Assembly: GCF_947504215.1 (NCBI RefSeq)
Contig: NZ_CANNGO010000005.1
Span: 186,001 to 250,000, forward strand
DNA: 64,000 nt
Source: an uncultured Ruegeria sp.
Lineage (GTDB): Bacteria; Pseudomonadota; Alphaproteobacteria; Rhodobacterales; Rhodobacteraceae
Reading direction: 5' to 3'
The notes below the pieces were generated by a model, which saw only the letters and a list, made by a program, of their open reading frames with translations, was not told where the DNA came from and ran no database searches. Each line of letters starts with the position of its first letter. Position 1 is the stretch's first letter. The position numbers were made by a program, and so were the translations under genes. Shown in pieces: positions 1 to 9,459 of the stretch.

Positions 1-968
1 ATCCCGGCTGGATGTTCCCTGAATATGCCTTTGGCATTCGTGACGAACACATGGCCGCGATGGTGGAAGAGGTGCGCGCCGCCGGGGCGGAATGTGTCGT
101 CGTGCTGAGCCATAATGGTTTCGACGTTGATAAGAAGATGGCGAGCGTTGTCCCCGGAATCGACGTCATCCTGTCTGGCCATACGCACGACGCCCTGCCC
201 GAGCCGGTACAGGTTGGTGAAACCATCATCGTGCCGTCAGGCTCGAACGGAAAATTCGTTAGCCGTGTTGATCTTGATATCCGTGACGGTCGGATGATGG
301 GGTATCGGACGAAACTGATCCCAATCTTCTCGGATGTGATAACTCCGGACGCCGAAGTGGCCGCCCTGATCGACGAACAGCGCGCGCCCTATCTGGCCGA
401 GATGTCCGAAGTCATCGGGCAGACCGACAGCCTTTTGTATCGGCGCGGGAATTTCAATGGCACCTGGGACGACCTGATCTGCGACGCACTGCTCAGCGAG
501 CGTGACGCGGAAATCGCGCTCAGCCCCGGTGTACGCTGGGGCCCGTCGCTGGTGCCCGGTCAGGATATCACCCGCGAAGATATCTTTGGCGTGACTTCGA
601 TGTCTTATGGTCAAGCCTATCGCACCGAGATGACAGGGGATTTCCTGAAAGTCGTGCTTGAAGATGTTGCTGACAACATCTTCAACCCGGATCCCTATTA
701 CCAACAAGGCGGCGATATGGTGCGCACTGGTGGGCTTGGCTATCGGATCGACGTGTCCAAGCCGCAGGGCGAACGTATCTCGAACATGACGCTTGTGAAC
801 ACGGGCGAGGCGATCGATCCGGCCAAATCCTATGTGGTTGCCGGATGGGCGTCGGTTAATGAAGACACCGAAGGTCCGCAGATCTGGGATGTCGTGGAAA
901 GCCACATTCGCAAGCTGGGTACCGTGACGGTACAGGATAACACCAATGTCGACGTTGTCGGCGTTTAA
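1..968 (+). CDS. soxB: SoxB thiosulfohydrolase, 5' end cut by window edge
   Basis: This is the C-terminal part (about 322 residues) of SoxB, the periplasmic di-manganese enzyme that hydrolyses the sulfane-sulfate group from SoxY-bound intermediates in thiosulfate oxidation. The frame is open to the left edge, so the start and the N-terminal metal ligands lie outside. Visible features are the 5'-nucleotidase/UshA-type metallophosphoesterase motif GHTHD near base 180, preceded by SHNG, and the C-terminal 5'-nucleotidase domain with NFNGTWDDL. Family members are about 560 residues long, so a little over half is present. soxC follows after 21 bases, which fits a soxBCDEF order. The assignment is strengthened by those neighbours. 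I see no frameshift. Confidence 0.95.
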   Translation, partial: PGWMFPEYAFGIRDEHMAAMVEEVRAAGAECVVVLSHNGFDVDKKMASVVPGIDVILSGHTHDALPEPVQVGETIIVPSGSNGKFVSRVDLDIRDGRMMGYRTKLIPIFSDVITPDAEVAALIDEQRAPYLAEMSEVIGQTDSLLYRRGNFNGTWDDLICDALLSERDAEIALSPGVRWGPSLVPGQDITREDIFGVTSMSYGQAYRTEMTGDFLKVVLEDVADNIFNPDPYYQQGGDMVRTGGLGYRIDVSKPQGERISNMTLVNTGEAIDPAKSYVVAGWASVNEDTEGPQIWDVVESHIRKLGTVTVQDNTNVDVVGV

Positions 969-989
969 ATAAAACTGGAGACTTGAGAC

Positions 990-2261
990 ATGGATGAGAT
1001 GTTCAAGCCGTCCCGCCGAGCCTTCCTGAGAGGCGGCGCCGCGATCGCGGCCGGCTCGGTTGCGGGCTCGGTTGCCGCCCAATCCGCTGACCCGTTGATC
1101 ACCGAGCTGCAGGACTGGGCCTCGTACACCGGCGCAGGCGTTGACGAAACGCCCTATGGCCTTCCGATTCACTTCGAAAGCGATGTGATACGTCGGAACG
1201 TGGAATGGTTGACGGCTTCGCCGATATCATCGATCAACTTCACGCCGATTCATGCGCTTGACGGGACGATTACGCCTCAGGGATGCGCATTCGAACGGCA
1301 CCATTCCGGCGCCATCGAACTGAGCAAAGGTGACTATCGCCTGATGATCAACGGGTTGGTCGATCAGCCGCTGGTCTTCACCTATGACGATCTTCAGCGG
1401 TTCCCGCGCGAAAACCATGTCTATTTCTGTGAATGCGCCGCCAATACCGGCATGGAATGGGCAGGTGCACAGCTGAATGGTGTGCAATTCACCCATGGCA
1501 TGATTCACAACATGGAATATACCGGTGTGCCGCTGCGCCTGTTGCTGCAAGAGGCTGGTTTGGATGCGGCCGGGGACTTTGCGGACAAATGGGTCTATGT
1601 CGAAGGCGCGGATGCGTCGTCCAACGGCCGGTCGATCCCAATGGAAAAAGCGCTGGATGACGTTTTGGTCGCGTTCAAGGCCAACGGCGAGGCGCTGCGG
1701 ATGGAGCATGGCTATCCTGTGCGTCTGGTCGTGCCCGGCTGGGAAGGCAACATGTGGGTCAAATGGCTCCGCCGGGTTGAGGTGACGGATGCAGCCGTGG
1801 AAAGCCGCGAAGAAACGTCGAAATACACGGATGTGTATGAAAACGGAGTTGCGCGGAAATGGACTTGGGTCATGGACGCGAAATCGGTCATTACCTCTCC
1901 CAGCCCTCAGATGCCGATCAAACATGGCCAAGGCCCGTTGATCATTTCCGGTCTTGCATGGTCCGGCCACGGTCAGATCACCAGGGTCGACGTCTCCAAA
2001 GACGGAGGCATTACCTGGGACACGGCGCGGCTGGGGAAACAGGGTGACACAAAGGCCCTGACTCGGTTCTATCTGGATACGGACTGGGACGGCGCGCCGA
2101 TGCTGCTGCAAAGCCGGGCGATGGATGAAACCGGATATGTCCAACCGACCAAGGAACAGCTGCGTGAAAAGCGCGGCGAAAACTCTGTCTATCATAACAA
2201 TTGTATCCAGACCTGGTACGTGAATGCAGAAGGGATCGCCGAGAATGTCGAAGTCTCTTAG
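990..2261 (+). CDS. soxC: SoxC, molybdopterin subunit of sulfane dehydrogenase
   Basis: SoxC is the molybdenum-cofactor subunit of the periplasmic SoxCD sulfane dehydrogenase, which oxidises SoxY-bound sulfane sulfur and lets thiosulfate go fully to sulfate. The 423-residue product starts with a twin-arginine signal (SRRAFLRGG at residues 8-16) and a hydrophobic stretch ending near AAQSA, as expected for a cofactor protein folded before export. The sulfite-oxidase fold is seen in the CECAANTGMEW segment around residue 150 and in GYPVRLVVPGWEG followed by WVKWLRRVEV near residue 250. The C-terminal dimerisation domain follows. The soxD start lies inside the last 17 bases, so the two subunits are probably translationally coupled. 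Confidence 0.95.
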   Translation: MDEMFKPSRRAFLRGGAAIAAGSVAGSVAAQSADPLITELQDWASYTGAGVDETPYGLPIHFESDVIRRNVEWLTASPISSINFTPIHALDGTITPQGCAFERHHSGAIELSKGDYRLMINGLVDQPLVFTYDDLQRFPRENHVYFCECAANTGMEWAGAQLNGVQFTHGMIHNMEYTGVPLRLLLQEAGLDAAGDFADKWVYVEGADASSNGRSIPMEKALDDVLVAFKANGEALRMEHGYPVRLVVPGWEGNMWVKWLRRVEVTDAAVESREETSKYTDVYENGVARKWTWVMDAKSVITSPSPQMPIKHGQGPLIISGLAWSGHGQITRVDVSKDGGITWDTARLGKQGDTKALTRFYLDTDWDGAPMLLQSRAMDETGYVQPTKEQLREKRGENSVYHNNCIQTWYVNAEGIAENVEVS

Positions 2262-3543
2262 TAGTATCTATCTTCCTGTATTTGGTGGCATCGCGCTGGT
2301 TTCCAGCCTTGCTGTGGCGGTTGCAAATCGCGGATATGGCGACAGCCAGATTAACACGCTGAAGACACGGCTGTCGCAGGTCGAGACCCATGAGGGCGTG
2401 GCGCGGGCATTGGCGGATGAAAATGCGGCGCGGGTTGCCGAACTGGAAACGCAATTGCAGGAGGTGCAGGCCAACATCAGCGCTGCCCCCGCCGGTATAG
2501 GCGTTTCAGAACAGGCGCCCGCACATGACGGGAAACTTGGGGTTGGACGCGAAGCTCTGCCCGCAGAGATCGCTGCATGGGATGTAGATGTTCTTCCGGA
2601 TGGGCGTGGTCTGCCGGAAGGTTCAGGCGATGTGTTCACGGGGGAAGAGGTCTTTGCCGATAAGTGCGCCTCCTGCCACGGAGATTTTGCCGAAGGCGTC
2701 GACAATTGGCCGGTTCTTGCTGGCGGTTTTGACACGTTGGCCGACAAGGATCCGGTTAAAACCGTCGGCTCGTACTGGCCGCATTTATCTACGGTCTGGG
2801 ACTACGTGAACCGCTCGATGCCTTTTGGCGAGGCCGGAACGCTAAGCGCTGACGAAACCTATGCAGTCGTTGCTTATATTCTGTATTCCAACGATTTGGT
2901 GGATGATGAGTTCGAGTTGACACAGGACAATTTCGCAGCGTTCGAGATGTACAATAAGGACGGCTTTGTGATCGATGATCGGCCTGATCTGGAATACGCC
3001 GAATGGTCCGTCGAACCCTGTATGGAGAACTGCAAAGACAGCGTGGAAATCACCATGCGGGCCACGTTCCTGGACGTCACGCCGGAAGAGGGCGGAGAGT
3101 CGGTGATGAACGACGCAACCACGTCCGATACGCCAACATTTACTGCGGCCTCGACGTCAGCCGCTGACACCGAAACACCCGCAGTTTCCGTAGATGGCAC
3201 TGCCAGCACCGCCGGAATAGACCCTGAATTGGTCGCGGCGGGCAAAAAAGTCTACAAGAAGTGCAAGGCCTGCCATGCTGTCGGAGAAGGGGCCACCAAC
3301 AAGGTAGGCCCGCAGTTGAACGCTTTGATCGGGCGGGAATTCGGTGCGGTTGATGGCTTCAGTTACTCGTCCGTCTTCAAAGCGGCACATGACGAAGGCC
3401 GTGTTTGGGACGAGGTTACGCTGGACGAATTCCTGGCAAAGCCAAAGGCCTATATGAAAGGCACCAAGATGAGCTTTGCTGGGTTGAAGAAAGAGCAAGA
3501 CCGGGCCGCAATAACAGCGTATCTCAAATCAATCGGTGAATAG
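2245..3543 (+). CDS. soxD: SoxD, dihaem cytochrome c subunit of sulfane dehydrogenase
   Basis: SoxD is the c-type cytochrome partner of SoxC. I chose the ATG at 2245 (432 residues) because it is followed directly by a typical signal/anchor segment (MSKSLSSIYLPVFGGIALV); an in-frame ATG at 2224 would add seven residues. Two haem-binding CxxCH motifs are present: CASCH at residues 141-145 and CKACH at 340-344. They are joined by an acidic, threonine- and serine-rich linker at about residues 275-325. The second haem domain is a class I cytochrome c ending in AITAYLKSIGE. A predicted coiled segment lies between the anchor and the first haem domain (residues 30-80). The gene overlaps soxC by 17 bases and soxE starts three bases after its stop. 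Confidence 0.94.
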   Translation: MSKSLSSIYLPVFGGIALVSSLAVAVANRGYGDSQINTLKTRLSQVETHEGVARALADENAARVAELETQLQEVQANISAAPAGIGVSEQAPAHDGKLGVGREALPAEIAAWDVDVLPDGRGLPEGSGDVFTGEEVFADKCASCHGDFAEGVDNWPVLAGGFDTLADKDPVKTVGSYWPHLSTVWDYVNRSMPFGEAGTLSADETYAVVAYILYSNDLVDDEFELTQDNFAAFEMYNKDGFVIDDRPDLEYAEWSVEPCMENCKDSVEITMRATFLDVTPEEGGESVMNDATTSDTPTFTAASTSAADTETPAVSVDGTASTAGIDPELVAAGKKVYKKCKACHAVGEGATNKVGPQLNALIGREFGAVDGFSYSSVFKAAHDEGRVWDEVTLDEFLAKPKAYMKGTKMSFAGLKKEQDRAAITAYLKSIGE

Positions 3544-3546
3544 TAG

Positions 3547-4254
3547 ATGGTGCCATTTTTGCGACTTTATTTCTCAGTTCTCGCCATGACGGTTTCTACC
3601 GTCGCGGCGGCGAATACGCTCGGGGATCCCGAGGCTGGAAAGAAGGTTTTCGCAAAATGCAAAGGCTGCCATCAGGTCGGCGAAGGGGCGCGGAACCGTA
3701 TTGGACCGCATCTGAACGGCTTGTTCGGCCGCCCCGCCGCCGGGTTGAAAGAGTTTACCTATTCCAAAAGCATTCAGCGCGCTGGATCCAGTGGGCTGGA
3801 ATGGCATGCTGAAACCCTGGATGCGTTCTTGGAAAACCCACGGTCCTACGCCTCTGGAACGCGGATGAGCTTTCGTGGGCTAAAAAGCCCTGAAGACCGG
3901 CACAATGTCATCGCGTATCTGCGGTTGTTTTCGGATGACCCCGCAAACATCCCCGAAGCGGACCCAACTGCCACGGCAACCGATCACGACATCGATCAGG
4001 CCATTTTGGCAATTCAGGGCGATCCCGAATATGGCGCGTATCTGAGCAGTGAATGCACAACCTGCCATCAGGCGGACGGAGGGGATGCGGGCATCCCGTC
4101 AATCGTACTATGGCCGGAAGACGAATTTGTTGTCGCCATGCATGCCTACAAGACCAAGCAACGCAACCATCCTGTCATGCAAATGATAGCAGGACGGCTC
4201 AACGATGAAGAAATCGCCGCCTTGGCGGCGTATTTCAACAGCCTCGACAACTGA
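3547..4254 (+). CDS. soxE: SoxE, dihaem c-type cytochrome
   Basis: SoxE is a periplasmic dihaem cytochrome c encoded next to soxF in Paracoccus-type sox clusters. It forms the cytochrome half of the flavocytochrome c sulfide dehydrogenase pair. The 235-residue product has a hydrophobic signal peptide (residues 1-21, cleavage probably after VAAA). Haem site one is CKGCH at residues 38-42 and site two is CTTCH at 170-174. The first domain (residues 25-130) closely resembles the second haem domain of SoxD, suggesting a shared origin by duplication. Its ATG comes three bases after the soxD stop. Confidence 0.92.
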   Translation: MVPFLRLYFSVLAMTVSTVAAANTLGDPEAGKKVFAKCKGCHQVGEGARNRIGPHLNGLFGRPAAGLKEFTYSKSIQRAGSSGLEWHAETLDAFLENPRSYASGTRMSFRGLKSPEDRHNVIAYLRLFSDDPANIPEADPTATATDHDIDQAILAIQGDPEYGAYLSSECTTCHQADGGDAGIPSIVLWPEDEFVVAMHAYKTKQRNHPVMQMIAGRLNDEEIAALAAYFNSLDN

Positions 4255-4277
4255 GGCAAAACAGGGAGGAGACTGCA

Positions 4278-5543
4278 ATGAAGATGAATAGGAGGATTTT
4301 TCTAGGCAAAACCGCCGTGGCGACGGCCGCCGTGGCTGCGCCAATGGTTTTGGCGGATGGCCATGCCAAACCACGCGTCGTCGTTGTCGGAGGGGGTGCA
4401 GGTGGTGCGACCGCAGCCCGCTATATCGCCAAAGACAGCAAAGGCGAGATCGACGTAACACTTATCGAGCCGACGCGGACCTATTACACCTGCTTCTTTT
4501 CAAACCTCTATCTTGGAGGCTTCAAAGAGATCGAGGATATCGGCCATTCTTATGGCGGCCTTGCAGCCGGTGGTGTCAACGTCGTGCATGACTGGGCCGT
4601 AGGTGTCGACCGCGATGCCAAGACAGTATCGCTTGCCGGTGGTGGCAATGTGAAATACGACAAGCTGATCCTCAGCCCCGGTATTGATTTCGTCGACATG
4701 GCCGTCCCCGGTTGGGACATCTCGGCACAAAATGCGATGCCCCACGCGTATAAGGCCGGATCACAAACCGAATTGCTGAAAGCGCAATTGATGGCGATGC
4801 CCGAAGGCGGCACATTTGCTATGGTGGCCCCGACAAACCCGTATCGTTGCCCGCCCGGCCCGTATGAGAGGGTCTCGATGGTCGCGCATTATTTGAAAGC
4901 CAATAACCCGACTGCCAAAATCATCGTTGCGGACCCCAAGCCAAAATTCTCGAAAATGGCGCTGTTCCAGGAAGGTTGGGCGAACCATTACGAAGGGATG
5001 ATCGACTGGATCGGTGAGGATTTCGGTGGCGGCAATGTCAGTGTGGACCCGGCTGCAATGACTGTGACGATTGATGGTGAAGAAACCAAGGTTGATGTCT
5101 GCAATGTTATCCCGGCCATGAAAGCCGGTCGTATTGCCGAGATTGCGGGTGTGACCGATGGCAACTGGGCTCCGGTCAACGCGGCGGACATGTCCACCAA
5201 GGCCGATCCCGACATCTATGTCCTGGGGGATGCCTCGCAACAAGGGGACATGCCCAAATCGGGGTTCTCGGCCAACAGCCAGGCCAAGGTGTGCGCCAAT
5301 GCCGTGCGTGGTGCGTTGACCGGATCCAAAGTGTTCCCGGCCAAGTTCTCGAACACCTGCTGGTCCCTCATCGAAACCAATGATGGCGTCAAAGTTGGCG
5401 CTACTTACGAGGCGACACCCGAAAAGATCGCTAAGGTGGATGGTTTCATTTCCCAAACAGGCGAAAGCGCTGATCTGCGCAAAGCCACCTACGAAGAATC
5501 TGAGGGTTGGTATTCAGGAATTACCGCCGACATGTTCGGTTGA
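4278..5543 (+). CDS. soxF: SoxF, flavoprotein of sulfide dehydrogenase (FCSD type)
   Basis: SoxF is the FAD subunit of flavocytochrome c sulfide dehydrogenase, which oxidises sulfide in the periplasm and passes electrons to SoxE. The 421-residue protein begins with a twin-arginine signal (NRRIFLGK at residues 4-11). The FAD-binding Rossmann motif VVVVGGGAGGATAARY follows at about residue 35. The family's cysteines are present, one in TRTYYTCFFSN near residue 75 and one in the later segment YRCPPGPYER. A second flavin contact, DIYVLGDAS, is near residue 315. The gene is preceded by AGGGAGGAG (4262-4270), a strong ribosome-binding site, and closes the recognisable sox run. Confidence 0.94.
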   Translation: MKMNRRIFLGKTAVATAAVAAPMVLADGHAKPRVVVVGGGAGGATAARYIAKDSKGEIDVTLIEPTRTYYTCFFSNLYLGGFKEIEDIGHSYGGLAAGGVNVVHDWAVGVDRDAKTVSLAGGGNVKYDKLILSPGIDFVDMAVPGWDISAQNAMPHAYKAGSQTELLKAQLMAMPEGGTFAMVAPTNPYRCPPGPYERVSMVAHYLKANNPTAKIIVADPKPKFSKMALFQEGWANHYEGMIDWIGEDFGGGNVSVDPAAMTVTIDGEETKVDVCNVIPAMKAGRIAEIAGVTDGNWAPVNAADMSTKADPDIYVLGDASQQGDMPKSGFSANSQAKVCANAVRGALTGSKVFPAKFSNTCWSLIETNDGVKVGATYEATPEKIAKVDGFISQTGESADLRKATYEESEGWYSGITADMFG

Positions 5544-5662
5544 GGCGATTGGACGTCCTTTTTGCGCATCAGGCATCAAGGGCGTCTCTTTGAACTCTCC
5601 GCATAACGTTTAAAGGCCCCGGCCGCAGATCTTACGGCGCTGAACGAAGAAGGAGCTGCAAT

Positions 5663-6085
5663 ATGAAGACGACACTTTTGGCACTTGCCATGACCGCTGG
5701 TGCAGCCGCCGCCGAGCCAATACTGGTGCCATTTGATGGCAGCTTCGATGACGCAACCTTTGCCGTCGAAAGCGCGATTGTCGGCAAAGGGCTGGTGATC
5801 GATTCCGTCAGCCATGTTGGTGACATGCTGAACCGCACAGGTCAGGATGTGGGCAGCGAAGTGACGATTTTCGACGATGCCGATATCTTCCTGTTCTGCT
5901 CGGCCGTCATCTCGCGCGAGGTGATGGAAGCGGACCCGATGAATATCGAGTTTTGTCCTTATGGTATCTTTGTCACAGATCGGGAAGGCCAGGTCATGGT
6001 AGGGTATCGATCATACCCAGATGGGCCGATGCAGAAAGTGCAGGCCCTTCTCACTGACATTGCTGCTGAGGCAGCGGGGAACTAA
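5663..6085 (+). CDS. Exported DUF302-family protein
   Basis: A 140-residue protein with a short signal peptide (residues 1-17, AAAA/EP). It matches the DUF302 pattern, including [16 protein letters not shown] near residue 45 and a C-terminal [10 protein letters not shown] segment. Its function is not established. DUF302 proteins often occur beside sox, sulfide or persulfide genes, so a periplasmic sulfur-related role is plausible here but inferred. Two cysteines (FLFCSAV and IEFCPYG) could be redox active. The start is supported by AAGGAG eight bases upstream. The stop overlaps the hemA start as TAATG, so the two genes are translationally coupled. Confidence 0.75.
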   Translation: MKTTLLALAMTAGAAAAEPILVPFDGSFDDATFAVESAIVGKGLVIDSVSHVGDMLNRTGQDVGSEVTIFDDADIFLFCSAVISREVMEADPMNIEFCPYGIFVTDREGQVMVGYRSYPDGPMQKVQALLTDIAAEAAGN

Positions 6086-7302
6086 TGAACTACCAAGGCT
6101 TCTTCCGATCCAAACTGACGCGCTTGCGTGATGAAGGCAATTATCGCGAGTTTGCCGAGCTTGAACGCCACAGGGGGCAATTCCCCAGCGCGACCTGTCA
6201 CAATGGGCCGGGCGAGGTCACTATATGGTGTTCGAACGACTATCTGGGCATGGGACAATCCCCCAAGGTGCTGCAAGCCATGCATGACGCGCTGGATCGC
6301 ACCGGAGCCGGTGCAGGAGGAACGCGCAACATCTCCGGCACCACGCATGATCACGTGTTGCTCGAAGATGAGCTGGCTGATCTTCATGGCAAGGAAGCCG
6401 CGCTTTTGTTCACCTCGGGATATGTGTCCAACTGGGCTGCCCTGGGTACTCTGGCCTCAAGCATTCCGGACTGTGTCGTCCTGTCTGACGCGCTGAATCA
6501 CGCGTCGATGATCGAAGGGATTCGTCATTCCCGCGCCCAAAAGGTGATCTGGAAACACAACGATCTGGCCGATCTGGAATCGAAGCTGGCCGCACTGCCG
6601 ATTGACCAGCCGAAACTGATCGCGTTTGAAAGCGTCTACTCGATGGACGGAGACATCGCCCCGATCAAAGAGATCTGCGATCTGGCCGAGCGCTACAATG
6701 CAATGACCTATCTTGATGAGGTCCACGCCGTTGGTCTTTATGGTCCAAGGGGTGGCGGTATTGCCGAACGCGAGGGTCTTATGGACCGGCTGACGGTCAT
6801 TGAAGGCACGTTGGGTAAGGCCTTCGGCGTCATGGGCGGTTACATTGCGGCCTCGGCCGAGGTTTGTGATTTTGTGCGTTCATTCGCCAGTGGATTCATA
6901 TTTACCACCGCGCTGCCACCCGCCATTGCGGCCGGGGCGGCGGCCTCGATCCGGCATCTGAAGGACAGCGATCAGGAACGCGCGATGCAACAACAGCGGG
7001 TGGCCGAAGTGCGGGCCAAGCTGGATGCGATAGGTTTGCCCCATATCGACAACCCCAGCCATATCATTCCCGTGATGGTGGGCGACCCGATGAAGTGCAA
7101 GTTCATCTCGGACACGCTGCTGAAGGACTACGGCATCTACATACAGCCCATCAATTACCCGACTGTGCCGAAAGGGACCGAGCGTCTGAGGATCACGCCG
7201 TCCCCTGTTCACACGCAGCAGGACATTGATCGATTGGTCACAGCACTTGAAGACCTTTGGTCCCAGTGCCAGTTGGCCCGGCAGCCTTTGGCGGCGCAAT
7301 AA
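6085..7302 (+). CDS. hemA: 5-aminolevulinate synthase
   Basis: This enzyme condenses glycine with succinyl-CoA to give 5-aminolevulinate, the first step of alphaproteobacterial haem synthesis. The 405-residue length equals the family norm. The pyridoxal-phosphate lysine is K245 in GTLGKAFG; the substrate and cofactor segments [13 protein letters not shown] (residues 74-86), [12 protein letters not shown] and [10 protein letters not shown] are all intact. The start codon overlaps the DUF302 stop by one base. Because the gene is coupled to the end of a sox operon that encodes several haem proteins, I infer that it matches haem supply to Sox cytochrome production. A second hemA elsewhere in the genome is likely, as in Rhodobacter, but cannot be seen here. 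Confidence 0.93.
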   Translation: MNYQGFFRSKLTRLRDEGNYREFAELERHRGQFPSATCHNGPGEVTIWCSNDYLGMGQSPKVLQAMHDALDRTGAGAGGTRNISGTTHDHVLLEDELADLHGKEAALLFTSGYVSNWAALGTLASSIPDCVVLSDALNHASMIEGIRHSRAQKVIWKHNDLADLESKLAALPIDQPKLIAFESVYSMDGDIAPIKEICDLAERYNAMTYLDEVHAVGLYGPRGGGIAEREGLMDRLTVIEGTLGKAFGVMGGYIAASAEVCDFVRSFASGFIFTTALPPAIAAGAAASIRHLKDSDQERAMQQQRVAEVRAKLDAIGLPHIDNPSHIIPVMVGDPMKCKFISDTLLKDYGIYIQPINYPTVPKGTERLRITPSPVHTQQDIDRLVTALEDLWSQCQLARQPLAAQ

Positions 7303-7316
7303 CCATCTAGATCTGA

Positions 7317-8369
7317 CTACGAATTGACCGATCTGGCGTCTTGTCCCAAGGCCATCAGGACATGGGTTCCAATCGCACCGATCCACATGCAAAAGACCGC
7401 AACCCATGCCGTCAGTGCAAGAATGGCGCCGCCCGACATACCGGCCCCAACGGCGCATCCGCCTGCCAGCATGCTGCCAAACCCCATCAGAACACCTCCG
7501 GCCAGGTAACTCTCCATCGGTGTGTCGGCCTCGAACCGTTGGATCTTGGCCTCACCGGTGACAAGCGCGACGCTCAGGGCACCCGTAAAGACGCCGGGAA
7601 CCAGCCCCAGTCCGAAACTCATGGGCAACACGCGTTCATTGACCAATGCCATCAGGGTGTCGGCGGACGGTCCTGTGAAGGTGATGGATTGAACGGGAAC
7701 CACCTCGAAGGAAACCGCAGCGACCCGGTAAGTCAGGAACCAGCCCGCAAAAACCGCCGTGCCCACAAGCGCTGCTGAGAGCAGTTCTGATTTTCGCAGG
7801 TTCTGCGACATGCCAAATGCTAGGGCTCCCAGCAAGGCCAGCCCACAAGCGATCCCGACAACAGGCGTGGTTTCGAGCAGCAACCTTTCTGACCCGCCGG
7901 AAACTGTCCAGATCCCGGCCAGTTTTTCGCGCACCGGGGCCAGAACGCCGCGATACGATGCCTGCGCCGTCAAGGTCAGAACAAGGCCTGTCACAATTGT
8001 CCGAAGGTTGCCTGAGGCAGACAGAACCAGGAGTCGGCTGGCACAGCCCCGCGCCAGAACCATGCCGATTCCGAACAACAGACCCCCTATTACGGCGCCA
8101 GACAGGCTGCCGGTTCCGGCAAGTTGCCGCGCGGTGCTGACATCCAGATGACCTGACAGAATTGCGATTTGAACCATTGCCAGCCCGGCAGCAAACGCCA
8201 CAAGCCAGATCGCCAGTTTTGGCCCAAACGAAAGTTGCGCAACCTCTACCGTCGCAGCCCGTAAGCAAAACCGCGAATGGTAGGCGGCCGCGCCGAAGAC
8301 AAGCCCGACACCAGCGCCTGACGCCATCAGGAGCTTTGGTTCGCCGAACTGATCAATGAGTTGTTCCAT
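7317..8369 (-). CDS. YeeE/YedE-family (SoxT-like) sulfur-compound transporter
   Basis: A 350-residue inner-membrane protein with about nine hydrophobic segments. It carries the YeeE/YedE cysteine signatures: SRFCLRAATVE near residue 32, ARGCASRLLVLSASGNLR near residue 105 and GGCAVGAGMSGGAI near residue 305. In the thiosulfate uptake protein of this family such cysteines relay the anion through the membrane, and soxT of Paracoccus sox clusters belongs to the same family. I therefore infer import of thiosulfate or another sulfur species, possibly for the cytoplasmic sulfur regulator. It converges on hemA with only 14 bases between stops. A 146-base gap separates it from the upstream minus-strand gene. 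Confidence 0.82.
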   Translation of the reverse strand: MEQLIDQFGEPKLLMASGAGVGLVFGAAAYHSRFCLRAATVEVAQLSFGPKLAIWLVAFAAGLAMVQIAILSGHLDVSTARQLAGTGSLSGAVIGGLLFGIGMVLARGCASRLLVLSASGNLRTIVTGLVLTLTAQASYRGVLAPVREKLAGIWTVSGGSERLLLETTPVVGIACGLALLGALAFGMSQNLRKSELLSAALVGTAVFAGWFLTYRVAAVSFEVVPVQSITFTGPSADTLMALVNERVLPMSFGLGLVPGVFTGALSVALVTGEAKIQRFEADTPMESYLAGGVLMGFGSMLAGGCAVGAGMSGGAILALTAWVAVFCMWIGAIGTHVLMALGQDARSVNS

Positions 8370-8515
8370 TCAAACCGCTGGTTCGTGGTCAGTTGAACCA
8401 CCATGCATCGGCTGTTTCAGAGCGTCCTTGACTTCGCGCAATTGTGGCGGGTCTAACCGGCAGTCGAAATATCAATCTCGGGGTGTTCAATTTGGAGACA
8501 CCCGGTGGCACCCGC

Positions 8516-9457
8516 CTACTCAAACTCCATCTGCTCGTACACGCGTCCGGCATTGCGGGTCGCCAGTTCTTCGAACGTATCCAAATTTGCGTAGGGGCTT
8601 TGGTCAACATAGTAGGCCTCGGCCAGATCCCCGCCATTGTCCAGATGTTCGCCGACTTTCTCGCGCAGATAGACAAGATAGTCGTGCGTGTATCGACGGA
8701 CCTGATCCATGTTGGTCGGATGGCCGTGCCCCGGAATGACATAGGTGGCATTCAAGGGCTCGAAGGCTGTTTCCCAGGTTTCGATCCAGTCCAGCACGAT
8801 CGTGTTCTCAAAAATGGGTAGCATACGCTCGTGAAAGGCCATGTCCCCGGCAATGACCAGACCCTGATCGGGCAGCCACACCTGGGTATCACCCGGCCCG
8901 TGCGCGGGGCCCAGATGCAGCACGTCAATCCGGAACCCTCCCATTTCGATGATTTTCTTGTCTTCGAACGTCTCGGTCGGGGCGGCAATGAACGTGCCTT
9001 CGGCCTTGTCCCGGTTGTAGCCCTTCATTTGCTCAAGCAACCGGTTTCCCTGTTCCTCGACCTCATGCGCCGCGTCGACATGTGCCAGGATCGGTACACC
9101 CTGTTCGGCCCAGTACGAATTGCCCAACACAGCATGACCCTGACCGTTCTCGTCGATGACCAGTTTCACGGGTTGGTCCGTGATGGCCTTGATTTCTTCG
9201 TGCAATGCCCGTGCCAGAATATAGGCCGCCCCGCCATTGATCACGATGACGCCGTCCCCCGTCACTATGAAGCTGAGGTTATTGTTGTGACCACTGTTGT
9301 CGTAGGTTGGCGGGGCAGTTGCACCTATCGCGGACCATACATGTGGAATGACTTCGACCGGTTTGGAGTACAGCGGGGATCCCGGATACTGATCTGCAAT
9401 ATCTTCGCTGGCAAAAGCCGGCGACGCCAGAAGGATCAGAGAGATAGTTTTGTGCAT
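8516..9457 (-). CDS. Exported metallo-beta-lactamase-fold protein (SoxH-like), degenerate metal site
   Basis: A 313-residue protein with a signal peptide (MHKTISLILLASPAFASE) and a metallo-beta-lactamase fold. The start is ATG 9457, with GAGGG just upstream; a TTG at 9463 is the alternative. Later metal-site positions are recognisable: H in LGPAHGPGD (about residue 186), D in VIAGDMAF (205) and H in VIPGHGHPT (244). The usual HxHxDH block, however, reads ENGQGHAV, so the first His and the Asp-His pair appear to be lost. The closest relatives I recall are SoxH-type and quinoprotein-relay hydrolases. It follows the next minus-strand gene closely (two bases between the upstream stop at 9460 and this ATG) and is probably co-transcribed with it. 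Confidence 0.72.
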   Translation of the reverse strand: MHKTISLILLASPAFASEDIADQYPGSPLYSKPVEVIPHVWSAIGATAPPTYDNSGHNNNLSFIVTGDGVIVINGGAAYILARALHEEIKAITDQPVKLVIDENGQGHAVLGNSYWAEQGVPILAHVDAAHEVEEQGNRLLEQMKGYNRDKAEGTFIAAPTETFEDKKIIEMGGFRIDVLHLGPAHGPGDTQVWLPDQGLVIAGDMAFHERMLPIFENTIVLDWIETWETAFEPLNATYVIPGHGHPTNMDQVRRYTHDYLVYLREKVGEHLDNGGDLAEAYYVDQSPYANLDTFEELATRNAGRVYEQMEFE

Positions 9458-9459
9458 GA

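Noticed and set aside
237..1172. Long open frame on the minus strand opposite soxB and the soxC start
   Set aside because: It is antisense to soxB, has no recognisable domain and is explained by high GC and codon bias of the real gene.
8481..8503. Terminator hairpin GGGTGT-N11-ACACCC between the hydrolase and SoxT-like genes
   Set aside because: The arms are perfect but there is no U-run on the minus strand, and it could arise by chance.
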